A stretch of DNA of 64,000 bases from Pseudomonadota bacterium (GCA_023387235.1 JAEWIJ010000199.1:26987-90986), one strand, 5' to 3'. Shown: positions 1-8,221, numbered from the stretch's first letter. Made by a program: numbers and translations. The notes: generated by a model from the letters alone, not told the origin.

Positions 1-96
1 ACAATGACAGCGAGCCCGTAGAGGAGGAGTGGCCAGAAGGAGAGCGAGCGTCGCAAAGCGACGTGCGCGGTTTCTTGACCATTGTCGAGCGTCATT

Positions 97-585
97 TCAT
101 TTCCGATCGCATGGGACTAGGAGAGCCGAGCAGAGCCAGCGTGCGCCGGCGAAACTCGAGACAGACCTCAAGGGCGCGATGCAAAGCTTCGCACTCATTG
201 GGGTTCGCCGAACACGGGCCGCATTAAGCACAAGCCGACAGAGGATCGTCAAATCCCCGGCCCACTTCAGCCGTTGAGGATTCCGGTCGCGCGCGTTGAG
301 CGAGCTCGCACACCCGATCCAGGCGAGGTAGGGCACCAGCATCCACGCGGCCGGCCGATCCACGCGGAACGCCGCGTTGATTGTGATCACAAGCACAATC
401 GCCAATGCGACGATGATGAGGAGCCCGCTCCAGATGGCGTGAAGTCCAAAGAAGATCGGCGCCCAGGCCGCATTCAAGGCAAGCTGAGCCAAAAACAGCC
501 AGATCGCCCGCTCTGCGCCGGCAACATGCTCCCGCGAACGTTCCAAAAGGCGCCACAGGCTCAGAGGAGCCATTGGCGGGCCCAA
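97..585 (-). pseudogene. 5'-truncated TspO/MBR-family membrane protein remnant
   Basis: The frame reads LFLAQLALNAAWAPIFFG, a run of hydrophobic residues and then VPYLAWIGCASSLNA, which are the TM3 to TM5 signatures of TspO/MBR tryptophan-rich sensory proteins (porphyrin and stress-related membrane proteins). The first 60 or so residues of the family (TM1 and the W-x-PP-x-W region of TM2) are missing; upstream of the first Met the frame does not continue the family. The C-terminus runs on for about 50 residues past the usual TspO end in low-complexity Arg/Ala-rich sequence. I read it as a decayed copy. It could also be an intact short protein with an unusual start. Confidence 0.5.
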
Positions 586-642
586 GAAACATAGATAGGT
601 CTCGCAAGGATCTATATCAGATTGGTGGGGCAGTGATAACCG

Positions 643-1635
643 ATGACAAAGGGAGTTCTTCCGAACATTCCCGTGTGCGACGTGGGATCTGATTTCCCGA
701 TGGCCGTTGCGGAGCGAATCGGCAGCCGGGCATTATTGCTTCTCGAAGCGGCGACCGGCCACGTATCACAGCGCACCCTGCGCTTTGCGGACATGCTCTC
801 CCGCCGCTGGCTAGAGCGCAACCGTTCGCCTTACCTTACTGAGATCGAAGCGCTGGCCAACCGCGCCGGACGTCCAGGCATCTACTATCTCAATGTATCC
901 TACGAATGGGGCTGCACGACCGCCGCGCGGCCTTCCCCCGACGGAATGTCAGCGGTGCTGCAGCGGACACTGGACTGGGAAGTAAACGGCATCGGTCGCT
1001 ACATCGTGGCAGCGCGCATAGCGAATCCACTCGGTGCTTGGATATCCTTCACCTGGCCCGCCTTTACCGGCGTCATTCAAGCGGTGGCGCCGGGTCGCTT
1101 CGCCGCAGCCATCAATCAGCCGACGCTCCCGCGCCGGCTGGGCATTAAAGAATTGGACCGTCTCCTCTCGCGTGGCCGCATCTGGCACTCAAAGCACATT
1201 CAGCCCGTTCACCTGCTTCGCCGGGTCTTCGAGACGGCACCCGATTACAAGGTGGCTCTGACGATGCTAGAGGCCACGCCGGTCACGACACCGGTCATCT
1301 TCACGCTCGCCGGAGTGAAATCCGACGAGACGGCGACGATTGAACGGCTGCCGACTGAGCACGTCACAATCCAGGACGCCTTCGCAGCCAATGAATGGCG
1401 CGGGGTAGCTCGTACTCAGAAGCATTACGCGGCTTTTCAGAATGAAGCTCGGCTTGAGGCTATGCGCTCCGCCCGCAGTGGCTGGGATGCTGATTTTTGT
1501 TGGGTCCGCTGGCCAATCCTCAATCCGGATACGCGGTTGGCACTGATGGGAAACCCATCCACGGGTGAGTTAATGGCGCGAGGTTACGAAGGCGGAGCGC
1601 CGGCTACACGCACGCTCATCTTACGTGAGCTGTAG
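643..1635 (+). CDS. Ntn-hydrolase of the acid ceramidase/NAAA/choloylglycine hydrolase type
   Basis: A 330-residue protein with YEWGCTTAA around residue 91, followed by QRTLDWE and then a W-P-x-F-x-G-V-I-Q-x-V-x-P-x-R-F-x-x-x-I-N-Q stretch. This order (nucleophile Cys, R-x-LDW, PGF-x-G, x-N-Q) is that of cysteine Ntn hydrolases such as acid ceramidase, N-acylethanolamine amidase and bile-salt hydrolase, which cut linear amide bonds. Cys91 would have to become N-terminal by autoproteolysis, leaving a 90-residue propeptide. No signal peptide is obvious. It is flanked by the TspO remnant and a large intergenic region, so it is probably monocistronic. The substrate cannot be told from the sequence. 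Confidence 0.6.
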   Translation: MTKGVLPNIPVCDVGSDFPMAVAERIGSRALLLLEAATGHVSQRTLRFADMLSRRWLERNRSPYLTEIEALANRAGRPGIYYLNVSYEWGCTTAARPSPDGMSAVLQRTLDWEVNGIGRYIVAARIANPLGAWISFTWPAFTGVIQAVAPGRFAAAINQPTLPRRLGIKELDRLLSRGRIWHSKHIQPVHLLRRVFETAPDYKVALTMLEATPVTTPVIFTLAGVKSDETATIERLPTEHVTIQDAFAANEWRGVARTQKHYAAFQNEARLEAMRSARSGWDADFCWVRWPILNPDTRLALMGNPSTGELMARGYEGGAPATRTLILREL

Positions 1636-2170
1636 CTGCCGACTCCTGTGCCTTGCGAACGGAGCCACAATAGGAAACGCAAGACGCCGACAGGGCGTCG
1701 GGCTACCTGCCGGCGTCGATGCTCACTGCCACACGACAGCAAGCGGCTTCACTGACCGACCGCGTACATCTGAAGCGCTATGCCGATGAGGACGACGTGC
1801 GCTCCTACGAGCAAAACAAACGGAACGACGAACTCCCGCATCGGAAACCCCATAACTTTGGCGGCGTGTTGCGCAGTGAACGCGGCGTATCCGGATTTGT
1901 TCCGGTGGAGGGCACTCGTACGTTCTCGAAATGAAGTTGACCTTAACGCCCACGCCGCCCTCTCGAGCTTGAAAGCATCTCCCCTCAATTGATCGAAAAC
2001 CTAATCTCACAGTTCATTGCAAATCCGACAGTGCGAAACAGTCACCAATGCGCCTCTTGAATGCTGGCGCGACGTGCGAGATCTATTCACCACCTGGATT
2101 GGTGAGTTCCACGACGCAACCCCTCCCCCTGGCATGAGTTACACATGAGAGTTCACTCCGAGGGGAAGTC
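1636..2170. other. Intergenic region with one weak membrane-ORF candidate
   Basis: No convincing gene. On the minus strand a frame at 1749-1988 ends with a single good transmembrane helix (MREFVVPFVLLVGAHVVLIG) and a short polar tail, so a small membrane protein starting near 1853 or 1988 is possible. I found no family match and no clear ribosome-binding site. Nothing else is recognisable before the L,D-transpeptidase. Confidence 0.3.
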
Positions 2171-2863
2171 ATGCTCCGTAAGTTGTTTTGCGTTCTGGCA
2201 GTCACAAGCTTCACTCACGCCGCATCGGCTCAGGACCGCATGGACTGGATGCCGTGGAACCAACCCGGCTACACAGCTCCAACGTACCAAAGCCCCGCCC
2301 CCAGGGAGCGCGAGCCTATCGAGCGACTGCCGCCGATGAACCTCAATGCGCCGCCCGCGATTCTCGATGGAGGACCTCGCCCGTCGGTCTCGCCCGAATT
2401 GCCCGAGCGCATCGTCTTCAACAGTTCGTATGTTCCCGGCACGATTGTGATCGATACGTCAGCGCGGCGACTCTATCTGGTGCAATCGCCCGAAGAAGCG
2501 CTGGTCTATCCGATCTCGGTCGGACGTGAGGGCTTCACATGGACAGGGAAGGAAACAATCAGCCGCATTGCAAGCTGGCCGGATTGGCATCCGCCTGCGG
2601 AAATGCGCGAGCGCGATCCGCGTCTCCCAGAAAAGATAACAGGTGGCGTGCGAAATCCCCTCGGCGCCAAAGCCCTGTATCTTGGGAGTTCACTCTACCG
2701 CATTCACGGCACCGACAATGAACGAACCATTGGGCGTGCGTCATCTTCCGGGTGTTTCCGAATGACAAATGGCCACGTTGTGGATTTGGCTTCGCGGGTG
2801 AGCACTGGCACCACGGTGATTGTTCTCGACAAGCTTCCGCAGAATCTTGCCGGCTTAAACTAA
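2171..2863 (+). CDS. L,D-transpeptidase (YkuD/ErfK family), exported
   Basis: A 230-residue protein with a cleavable signal peptide (about residues 1-20, ending ASAQD), a Pro-rich linker to residue 75, and a YkuD catalytic domain from about residue 88 (TIVIDTSARRLYLVQ) to 220. The catalytic motif is HGT at 179-181 and S-x-GC-x-R-M with Cys195, the nucleophile that forms 3-3 peptidoglycan cross-links or attaches lipoproteins to the wall in the periplasm. The length is usual for small alphaproteobacterial YkuD proteins. The start is chosen for the signal peptide; an aggggaag Shine-Dalgarno stretch lies just upstream. A second paralogue is at 23912. Confidence 0.88.
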   Translation: MLRKLFCVLAVTSFTHAASAQDRMDWMPWNQPGYTAPTYQSPAPREREPIERLPPMNLNAPPAILDGGPRPSVSPELPERIVFNSSYVPGTIVIDTSARRLYLVQSPEEALVYPISVGREGFTWTGKETISRIASWPDWHPPAEMRERDPRLPEKITGGVRNPLGAKALYLGSSLYRIHGTDNERTIGRASSSGCFRMTNGHVVDLASRVSTGTTVIVLDKLPQNLAGLN

Positions 2864-3135
2864 TAATGGTCTCGCTCAATTTGTTTGCACTCGCGCGATC
2901 GAGTGCCAAAACAAAATCAGCTTGCCATGGAGTTTTCTGGTGACACCGAATCTTTAAGCGTATATTAAAAAAGGGCTGCTCAGCACCAGCACGACTGCTT
3001 ACCGTGCTCGGCTCTTCTCGTCGGTCCGCATTTTGTTGAGTCATTGAGAGGATCGACGGCCCAACTGGCTTACGGCTCATTAAGAAGTCGGCGTTGCCTG
3101 AGGTATTAGCGCTTAGCCGCGCCAAAGCACGCGAA

Positions 3136-3540
3136 ATGCGACACTCACGTCTCACCAGCTCGACCATCCTCGTGGTGGAAGACGAGCCCTTGATATCCAT
3201 GGACATATCCTCCGCCCTCGAAGACGCGGGCGCAGCGGTTGTAATCGCGGGGTCCGTCGATGAAGCCCTCTTCCTCGCGGACGGACAAACGTTCGATGGC
3301 GCGGTGATTGACTTCACTCTCGGCGATCAGACGGCGCAAAGCCTGTGCGACGTCCTTGTCTCCCGTGGCGTACCAATTGTGATGTACACGGCCTCGAGCG
3401 TGGCTCTCGCCGACCCATCCATATCGGTGTTGGCAAAGCCCGCGCCGATTGTGGCGCTTCTCGAATGTGTTGAGCGTGCCATGGAGCGTGCTCGAGCCGA
3501 CGCCAATCACAGTCTCGAGGAACGCCAGCACGCTGGCTAA
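3136..3540 (+). CDS. Single-domain response regulator (CheY-like receiver)
   Basis: A 134-residue receiver domain with no output domain. ILVVEDEPLISMD gives the acidic pair at residues 15-16, GAVID places the phosphoacceptor at Asp59, YTAS carries the switch Thr85, and AKPAP the conserved Lys101. Receivers starting VVEDEPLI-x-x-D are commonly partnered with HWE/HisKA_2 kinases, and one is encoded at 8548 in this window; this pairing is inference. The ATG at 3136 is preferred over an upstream TTG at 3094 because the family starts a few residues before the first strand. It ends two bases before the next possible start, so it is probably co-transcribed with the cupin gene. Confidence 0.85.
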   Translation: MRHSRLTSSTILVVEDEPLISMDISSALEDAGAAVVIAGSVDEALFLADGQTFDGAVIDFTLGDQTAQSLCDVLVSRGVPIVMYTASSVALADPSISVLAKPAPIVALLECVERAMERARADANHSLEERQHAG

Positions 3541-3593
3541 CGTTGAGTGCGATGGATGCGCCTCGGACGCTTGGCTGGAAAAGGGACTGGCAC

Positions 3594-4001
3594 ATGGACG
3601 GCTTCATCGACCACATTGAAGATGCCACCGAAGACAACAGTCATTTCCGCCGTGTTGTTTACACCGGCGCACATCTTCAGCTCGTCCTAATGTCGATCGC
3701 GCCCGGCGAGGATATCGGCGAGGAGGTGCACAAGGACGGCGATCAATTCTTTCGCATTGAAGCGGGCCACGGCATCGTGACAATCGATGGTCGCGAAAGC
3801 GAAATAACTGATGGCGATGGCATCGTGATTCCAGCTGGGGCGCGCCACAACATCAAGAACGCCGGCGAAAAGCCCCTCAAGCTTTATACGATCTACGGCC
3901 CGCCGCATCACCGTGACGGATACGTCGCTGGCACGAAGGAACAGGCCGCTAAAGTGCACGAAGAATTCGACGGCAAGACCACAGAGAAACGGATTAACTA
4001 A
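3594..4001 (+). CDS. Single-domain cupin protein
   Basis: A 135-residue cupin. GEDIGEEVHKDGDQFFRIEAGHG is the first cupin motif, with His and Glu metal ligands, and the D-G-D-x-IVIPAGARHNI stretch is the second. The family usually begins M-x-GF-x-x-(D/H)IE, which fits the ATG at 3594; a ggaaaaggga ribosome-binding site lies just upstream. An in-frame TTG at 3543 would add 17 residues. The enzymatic role is unknown; such cupins are small metal-binding proteins. It follows the response regulator on the same strand and is closed by a strong hairpin at 4092. Confidence 0.8.
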   Translation: MDGFIDHIEDATEDNSHFRRVVYTGAHLQLVLMSIAPGEDIGEEVHKDGDQFFRIEAGHGIVTIDGRESEITDGDGIVIPAGARHNIKNAGEKPLKLYTIYGPPHHRDGYVAGTKEQAAKVHEEFDGKTTEKRIN

Positions 4002-4091
4002 GAATCGAACGAAGGGGCTCCTGAGAGAAACCTCGTTCCTCTGTCCGAGTTATCAGCATTGACCGCTGCCCCCCTATAGAGGCGGTCACAC

Positions 4092-4123
4092 GCCCGGCGG
4101 GCGTCCCCCCCTGCCCGCCGGGC
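4092..4123. terminator. Strong hairpin between convergent genes
   Basis: A perfect 11-bp GC-only inverted repeat (GCCCGGCGGGC, its complement 10 nt later) lies midway between the ends of the cupin gene (+) and the CinA-C gene (-). The position fits a bidirectional terminator. There is no long U tract on either side, so termination efficiency is uncertain. Confidence 0.7.
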
Positions 4124-4200
4124 CCATTGTTTCACAGGTTCAACAGCGCGGCCGGCCACCAACCTGAACCAGTCGCGCATGTTGTTTGTCGGATCTTTGC

Positions 4201-4710
4201 TTATTGCCGCGCGCCCACGCGCGGCATCTCCTCCAGCATTAGGCTCAAGGCTTCCGCGAGAACTTGGCCACGCACGCGCCCGGAAGAGGTGCCTTCGATT
4301 TTCAGATGCTGAACGCGTGCTTTACCGCCGCGGCGCTGGACAGCAATGAAAGTAAGGCCAACGGGATTGCCGTCATCGTCCGGCTCCGGGCCGCCTACAC
4401 AGGTGACCGCAACGGCCAAAGAAGCCGAAGGGCATCGGTCGAGGGCGCCCTGCACCATGGCGCCGGCCACTTCCGAACTTACGGCGGAGCAAGCGGATAG
4501 AACTCCCGGTGGAATGCCGAGGAGCTCCGCTTTGCAGGTTTTGGCGTAAGTAACGAATCCCCCGAGCAGAACCTCCCCCGCGTGCGGAGTATCCGCGATA
4601 AGTGTGGCGAGCGAGCCGGCGGTGCACGATTCGACCGTGATGATCATGGTGTCTGAGGAGCGCGCGGCTTCCACGACTGAGGCAGCAAGATCTGTGATGG
4701 CGAGGGCCAT
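4201..4710 (-). CDS. pncC: CinA C-terminal domain amidohydrolase (nicotinamide-nucleotide amidase type)
   Basis: A 169-residue stand-alone CinA-C domain. ITVESCTAGSLATLI carries the catalytic Ser-Lys region of the NMN deamidase family, and AVTCVGGPEPDDDGNPVG is the VTG-x-x-GP-like loop, here with Cys replacing the usual Gly. The family deamidates NMN to NaMN for pyridine-nucleotide recycling in the cytoplasm. The N-terminal molybdopterin-binding half of full-length CinA is absent, as is common in Proteobacteria. The ATG at 4710 has a gcggag site five bases upstream; an in-frame TTG at 4731 is less likely. Confidence 0.82.
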   Translation of the reverse strand: MALAITDLAASVVEAARSSDTMIITVESCTAGSLATLIADTPHAGEVLLGGFVTYAKTCKAELLGIPPGVLSACSAVSSEVAGAMVQGALDRCPSASLAVAVTCVGGPEPDDDGNPVGLTFIAVQRRGGKARVQHLKIEGTSSGRVRGQVLAEALSLMLEEMPRVGARQ

Positions 4711-4919
4711 GACAACTCCGCATCTCTCCAACGCTCGAAAGACGTGACCTCATGGGTAGTGAGACGGAAACCCGGAGCAGGTGACAGTGCTAGATCATCC
4801 TGCGAAGAGGTTTCCAGCTAGTCCCGCTCCGAGTCCGTGCGGCTTTAACGACGCAATCAAATCCAAGTTCCTTGTTGGGAGCGTTGGCGGGCGACGCAAT
4901 CGATTCTTAGGGCGCGCCC

Positions 4920-4945
4920 GGAAACGAACCGGATGACGGAGCGTT
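4920..4945 (+). promoter_or_regulatory. EcfG-like general stress promoter
   Basis: GGAAA, 17 nt, CGTT: one mismatch from the alphaproteobacterial EcfG consensus GGAAC-N16/17-CGTT. It ends 34 nt before the ATG of the ElaB-like gene. The neighbourhood of stress genes supports the reading, but a single imperfect match is weak evidence. Confidence 0.4.
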
Positions 4946-4979
4946 GCAACTCTAGGCAACCATTACTGGGAATTGAGTC

Positions 4980-5282
4980 ATGGCCACTCACTACCCGCAA
5001 TCGGGCATCACATCGGCGAACAAGCCGGCATCGTCCGATGTCAAGGACGAGGACAAGGGGTTGGTAGATAAGGCCTCGGACACCGTCCGCAGCGCGGCCG
5101 ACCAAGCCACGCAGCTTGCTGAGCGCGCGATGGAACAAGGTCGCGAGGTGACGGCCATGGCGCAGAAGGCGCCAGGGGCGATGCGGGAGGCCTTTGATAC
5201 GTCCTTAAAGCAGCAGCCCATGGCTACGCTGGCCATAGTGGGAGCCTTGGGCTTCCTCCTTGGCGCCCTTTGGAAATCTTAA
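4980..5282 (+). CDS. ElaB/YqjD/DUF883-like membrane-anchored stress protein
   Basis: A 100-residue protein: a charged N-terminal half (residues 15-70, amphipathic helix with many Ala, Glu and Lys) followed by a C-terminal helix (MATLAIVGALGFLLGALWK) that would insert in the inner membrane. This layout is the DUF883 family, whose E. coli members ElaB and YqjD bind ribosomes through the N-terminus and accumulate under stress. It starts an operon with the YqjE-like and YihY-like genes and has a possible EcfG promoter upstream. Confidence 0.75.
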   Translation: MATHYPQSGITSANKPASSDVKDEDKGLVDKASDTVRSAADQATQLAERAMEQGREVTAMAQKAPGAMREAFDTSLKQQPMATLAIVGALGFLLGALWKS

Positions 5283-5300
5283 GTCGGAAGGCGGGATGCT

Positions 5301-5786
5301 GTGTTCGGACGCCTCATAAGCTATGCCACATCGGGGTTTACGAACCTCATTGGGAAATACGCAATCAGAGCGTCCGTCGCGATCCCTTTCCTGTTTGCGT
5401 TGGCCTTCGGACTCGCGGGGCTGACGGTCGTTCTCATTGACGCTTACGGCTACCGTGACGCCTACTTCATACTGGCAGGCGGGTTCGTGGCGCTTGGTTT
5501 GGTGGGCGCTGTCGCCGTCTGGCTGAAAGAGCGACATGACGAGCAGGAGAGTACCTCGCTCACCGATGTAGCGGCTCCTATCGCGGCGGCGGCCGTAGAA
5601 ACCGGCAAGCAGCTACCGAAAGCCGTTGTGGGAGGTGCGTCGGAAGCGGCAACCAGCTTTCGCGGCCTCGCAGACCTTGCCGCGCGCAACTGGCCCCTTG
5701 TCCTCGCCGCATCCATCGCGATCATCCTGCTCGGCGGAGCCCACGCTGAGAACAAGTATGCGTTCCGCCATCGGTCGCGGTACTGA
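5301..5786 (+). CDS. YqjE/holin-like small inner-membrane protein
   Basis: A 161-residue protein starting at GTG. Residues 20-80 hold two transmembrane helices (ASVAIPFLFALAFGLAGLTV and AYFILAGGFVALGLVGAVAV), as in the YqjE/phage-holin_3_6 family that accompanies ElaB/YqjD genes. The C-terminal part is Ala-rich with a third hydrophobic segment (WPLVLAASIAIILLGG) and a basic tail. It lies 18 bp after the ElaB-like gene and overlaps the next gene by 29 bp, implying translational coupling. Confidence 0.68.
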   Translation: MFGRLISYATSGFTNLIGKYAIRASVAIPFLFALAFGLAGLTVVLIDAYGYRDAYFILAGGFVALGLVGAVAVWLKERHDEQESTSLTDVAAPIAAAAVETGKQLPKAVVGGASEAATSFRGLADLAARNWPLVLAASIAIILLGGAHAENKYAFRHRSRY

Positions 5787-6636
5787 CGCGACAGGACTCT
5801 GGTCCATTCTCAAGCTGGCTGCCAGCGACTGGCTTCGGCATCGTAGCCCCAGATTGGGTGCAGCGCTTGCCTACTACTCGGTGTTTTCGTTGGGCCCGTT
5901 GCTGCTCATCGTGACCGCCATTGCCGGTCTCATCTGGGGTGGGGATGGCGCGCGCAGCTCGATTGTGAGCCAGTTTCGCGCACTGGTCGGCGAGAGCGGC
6001 GGGCAAGCGATCGAAGCGATGCTGCAAGGCGCGTCGTCGTCTGTGGCGGGTGGATGGTCGGCGGTTATCGGCGTGAGCCTGCTGTTGGGGGCGGCCATCG
6101 GCGTTGTCGTCCAACTGAAGGACGCGCTTAACACCATCTTCGAGGTCTCCGAACCTAAGAACGCCGGAGCTTCCTGGTACGCAAAGGTCTACGGAAGTGC
6201 GTTCGCCGGCATTCTGGTGTTGGGCTTCCTGCTTGCCGTCTCCCTCGTCTTGAGTGCGCTACTTGCAGCATTCTCAGAACGCCTGATCGGTTCCACCACG
6301 GCGTCCCTCCTGCTTTCGGCCATAAACTTCGCCGTATCACTTGGTATGCTGACGCTTCTCTTCTCCATGCTGTTCAAATGGCTGCCGGATAAGCAGATGG
6401 AATGGCAGGACGTATGGCTGGGTGGCTTTATCACGGCCTTGATGTTCAACGTCGGCAAGTCGGCCATCGCTTGGTACATCGGCACGCAAGGACTTGAATC
6501 GACCTATGGCGCCGCCGCGTCCGTCGTCGTGCTGCTCATCTGGGTCTATTACTCGTCGCAGATTCTGCTCTTCGGCGCGGAAATCACTCAAGCGTACGCC
6601 GCACATCGCCAAGCAGCGGAGGCTCAGAACCCTTAG
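5758..6636 (+). CDS. YihY/BrkB-family inner-membrane protein
   Basis: A 292-residue polytopic protein. HRSPRLGAALAYYSVFSLGPLLLI is the signature opening of the YihY/BrkB (formerly called RNase BN) family, and the C-terminal WVYYSSQILLFGAEITQAYA is its other conserved block; about six helices lie between. Function is unresolved in the family. The ATG at 5758 starts inside the preceding gene (29-bp overlap). An upstream ATG at 5626 in the same frame gives a low-complexity extension not typical of the family. Third gene of the ElaB-YqjE-YihY operon. Confidence 0.85.
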   Translation: MRSAIGRGTDATGLWSILKLAASDWLRHRSPRLGAALAYYSVFSLGPLLLIVTAIAGLIWGGDGARSSIVSQFRALVGESGGQAIEAMLQGASSSVAGGWSAVIGVSLLLGAAIGVVVQLKDALNTIFEVSEPKNAGASWYAKVYGSAFAGILVLGFLLAVSLVLSALLAAFSERLIGSTTASLLLSAINFAVSLGMLTLLFSMLFKWLPDKQMEWQDVWLGGFITALMFNVGKSAIAWYIGTQGLESTYGAAASVVVLLIWVYYSSQILLFGAEITQAYAAHRQAAEAQNP

Positions 6637-6760
6637 GACGAGAGAGTGAGACCATTGAAGGTGATGGTGTCGTCGTTCCGGCAGATGCGCAGGAATCTCA
6701 TGAAGCGTTTCAGGGCACGACGAAGTGGGGACAGCACAAACCGCGTAGCAGTGCTCGTGC

Positions 6761-6991
6761 CTATACCCTACCATTTTCCCTCGTGAGTGAGCGCGCCAAT
6801 GCGCGCTGACGCACCTGGTCGAGGCCGCTCTGAGCTTCGCCGAGCGCGCGCGTGGCGTGCGCGAGGTGGATGAGTTCGCCTGTCCGACAGTAGCGAGCAA
6901 ATTCGCCCTGCGCGACGGCGAGGCTTAGCTGGAGATCGGCGTATTTAGGCCGAGGATGGTGTGCGCGCATATTTGCTGCCTCTATCGTCAT
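6761..6991 (-). CDS. Hypothetical small protein
   Basis: A minus-strand frame of about 76 residues (PKYADLQLSLAVAQGEFARY ... ALGEAQSGLDQVRQRALARS) that would fold as two helices rich in Ala, Glu, Gln and Arg. The bias looks like a real protein rather than a shadow, and it lies downstream of, and on the same strand as, the YflT-like gene. The start (6991 or 6970) is uncertain and I recognise no family. Confidence 0.4.
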   Translation of the reverse strand: MTIEAANMRAHHPRPKYADLQLSLAVAQGEFARYCRTGELIHLAHATRALGEAQSGLDQVRQRALARSLTRENGRV

Positions 6992-7050
6992 GATCGTGCA
7001 AACAAGCCTGTAACTGGCGCTCATCCTGGTGGACGAGCGCCAGAGTGTCG

Positions 7051-7629
7051 TTATCGGCGTCGGATGCGATCAAGCTCCGCCTGGCTGGGCGTGTAGGGCT
7101 CGGCCGAAGGATCGAACTCGCGCCATCCATCCTGCTCGTACTCGCGACGCCGAACGACGGGATCGATGGGCTCATGCCGCGCAAGAATGCGCTCGATATC
7201 GCTTTCGCTCGCTGTCTCGGTGCGTACTGTGAGCAGAGTGCCGCCACGGCGGACCGCTTCGGAATACACATGGGCGTCAGCCTCCGGCGTACCGGAGTCC
7301 ATGAGCGCCCCAATGATGCCGCCCGCCGCCGCTCCAGCTGCAGCGCCCGCCGCCGTTGCTGCAAACCAACCGGCAGCGACGACGGGGCCAAGGCCCGGAA
7401 TGGCGAGCAGGCCGAGCCCCGCTAAGAGACCTGCGCCGCCACCAGTGGCCAAACCGAGGCCAATTCCTGTCGATGTTGTCGAGGTCTCAGTGACGTCAGC
7501 ATACTCTTCGCTCACGTACCTATTAGCGACGAGGCTGATGTCGCCGGAGGGAATGCCGGCTACCTCGAGATCACGCACGGCCGCCTCGGCCTGCGCGTAG
7601 CTATCGTAAACTTTGCTGTAAACGGCCAT
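7051..7629 (-). CDS. YflT/GSP17M-like general stress protein
   Basis: A 192-residue protein. The N-terminus (VYDSYAQAEAAVRDLEVAGI, then DISLVANR) is the general-stress-protein-17M/YflT fold, and GGTLLTVRTE at about 128-137 completes its ferredoxin-like domain. A glycine-rich hydrophobic insert (about residues 54-110, many GxxxG pairs) looks like a glycine zipper that could associate with membranes. The tail is charged. It follows the EF-hand gene by 10 bp on the same strand, so both probably share the EcfG-like promoter at 8197. The molecular function of the family is not known. Confidence 0.75.
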   Translation of the reverse strand: MAVYSKVYDSYAQAEAAVRDLEVAGIPSGDISLVANRYVSEEYADVTETSTTSTGIGLGLATGGGAGLLAGLGLLAIPGLGPVVAAGWFAATAAGAAAGAAAGGIIGALMDSGTPEADAHVYSEAVRRGGTLLTVRTETASESDIERILARHEPIDPVVRRREYEQDGWREFDPSAEPYTPSQAELDRIRRR

Positions 7630-7639
7630 GAGTACTCTC

Positions 7640-8104
7640 CTACTGAGCTACGACGTTTCCTTTGAAGTCGATGGCGATCTTGACCTGGGATCCGCCACGC
7701 TTGGCCGTTCCGCGCCAAATCCCTTTGTCGTCCTTCTGAAGCGCCGACACGTCAGTAAATCCCGCCGCAACTGCGCGATCCTTGGCCTGGCCTTCGGTAA
7801 AGCTGTTGGCGCCTTCAAGTGGCGCGCCTGCTGTCGGCTGAGTCTGCGAGGTGGCAGCGAATACGTCGGCCTTGCACTGTTCCAAAAACGCGGCGCGCTC
7901 GATGCGATCGGCGGCCACCTGCTTATTGGCGGCCCGCATGGCCGCGAAATAACGCCCGCCTTCCGCTTCTGTAAGTACGCCATCCCTGTTGCTGTCGGCG
8001 GCTTCGAAAGTCTTCTGGCATTCGGCGTCGCTGGCTGCGAGCGCAGGCAGCGGCAGGCTCACGAGGCCCGCCAGGCACAGAGCGGTAAGAACTGGTTTTT
8101 GCAT
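7640..8104 (-). CDS. Exported EF-hand protein with PepSY-like C-terminus
   Basis: A 154-residue protein. Residues 1-23 are a signal peptide (LTALCLAGLVSLPLPALAA). An EF-hand loop, DSNRDGVLTEAE, follows with acidic positions 1, 3, 5 and 12 suited to calcium. The C-terminal 50 residues (AKDRAVAAGFTDVSALQKDDKGIWRG ... VKIAIDFKGNVV) resemble a PepSY repeat. It is probably periplasmic and calcium-responsive. An ATG 24 bases further upstream lacks a better signal peptide, so the start at 8104 is used. First gene of a pair with the YflT-like gene. Confidence 0.75.
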   Translation of the reverse strand: MQKPVLTALCLAGLVSLPLPALAASDAECQKTFEAADSNRDGVLTEAEGGRYFAAMRAANKQVAADRIERAAFLEQCKADVFAATSQTQPTAGAPLEGANSFTEGQAKDRAVAAGFTDVSALQKDDKGIWRGTAKRGGSQVKIAIDFKGNVVAQ

Positions 8105-8140
8105 TGCAGTACGCCTTGCGTTGCGCAAAACCGTCCGGGG

Positions 8141-8160
8141 CGCGCAAGACGTCTTGCGCG
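8141..8160. repeat. Perfect 20-bp palindrome in the leader of the EF-hand gene
   Basis: CGCGCAAGACGTCTTGCGCG is self-complementary over all 20 bases. It sits between the EcfG-like promoter (8197-8221) and the ATG at 8104, with a shorter TTGCG-TTG-CGCAA repeat at 8115-8127. It could be a dimeric repressor operator or a leader hairpin. Confidence 0.75.
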
Positions 8161-8196
8161 CTAGGTCAGCTTGCAGTTGGAGAGTTGTGTTGCTTC

Positions 8197-8221
8197 AACA
8201 GGATTAGGCGCGTTTGGTTCC
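8197..8221 (-). promoter_or_regulatory. EcfG-like general stress promoter
   Basis: On the minus strand GGAAC is followed after 16 nt by TGTT, close to the EcfG consensus GGAAC-N16/17-CGTT. It points at the EF-hand/YflT-like gene pair, with a leader of roughly 85 nt holding the 20-bp palindrome. The downstream genes are of stress type, which fits. Confidence 0.5.

Noticed and set aside
2559..3317. 252-codon minus-strand frame
   Set aside because: Overlaps the L,D-transpeptidase and response regulator on the opposite strand, both with clear motifs.
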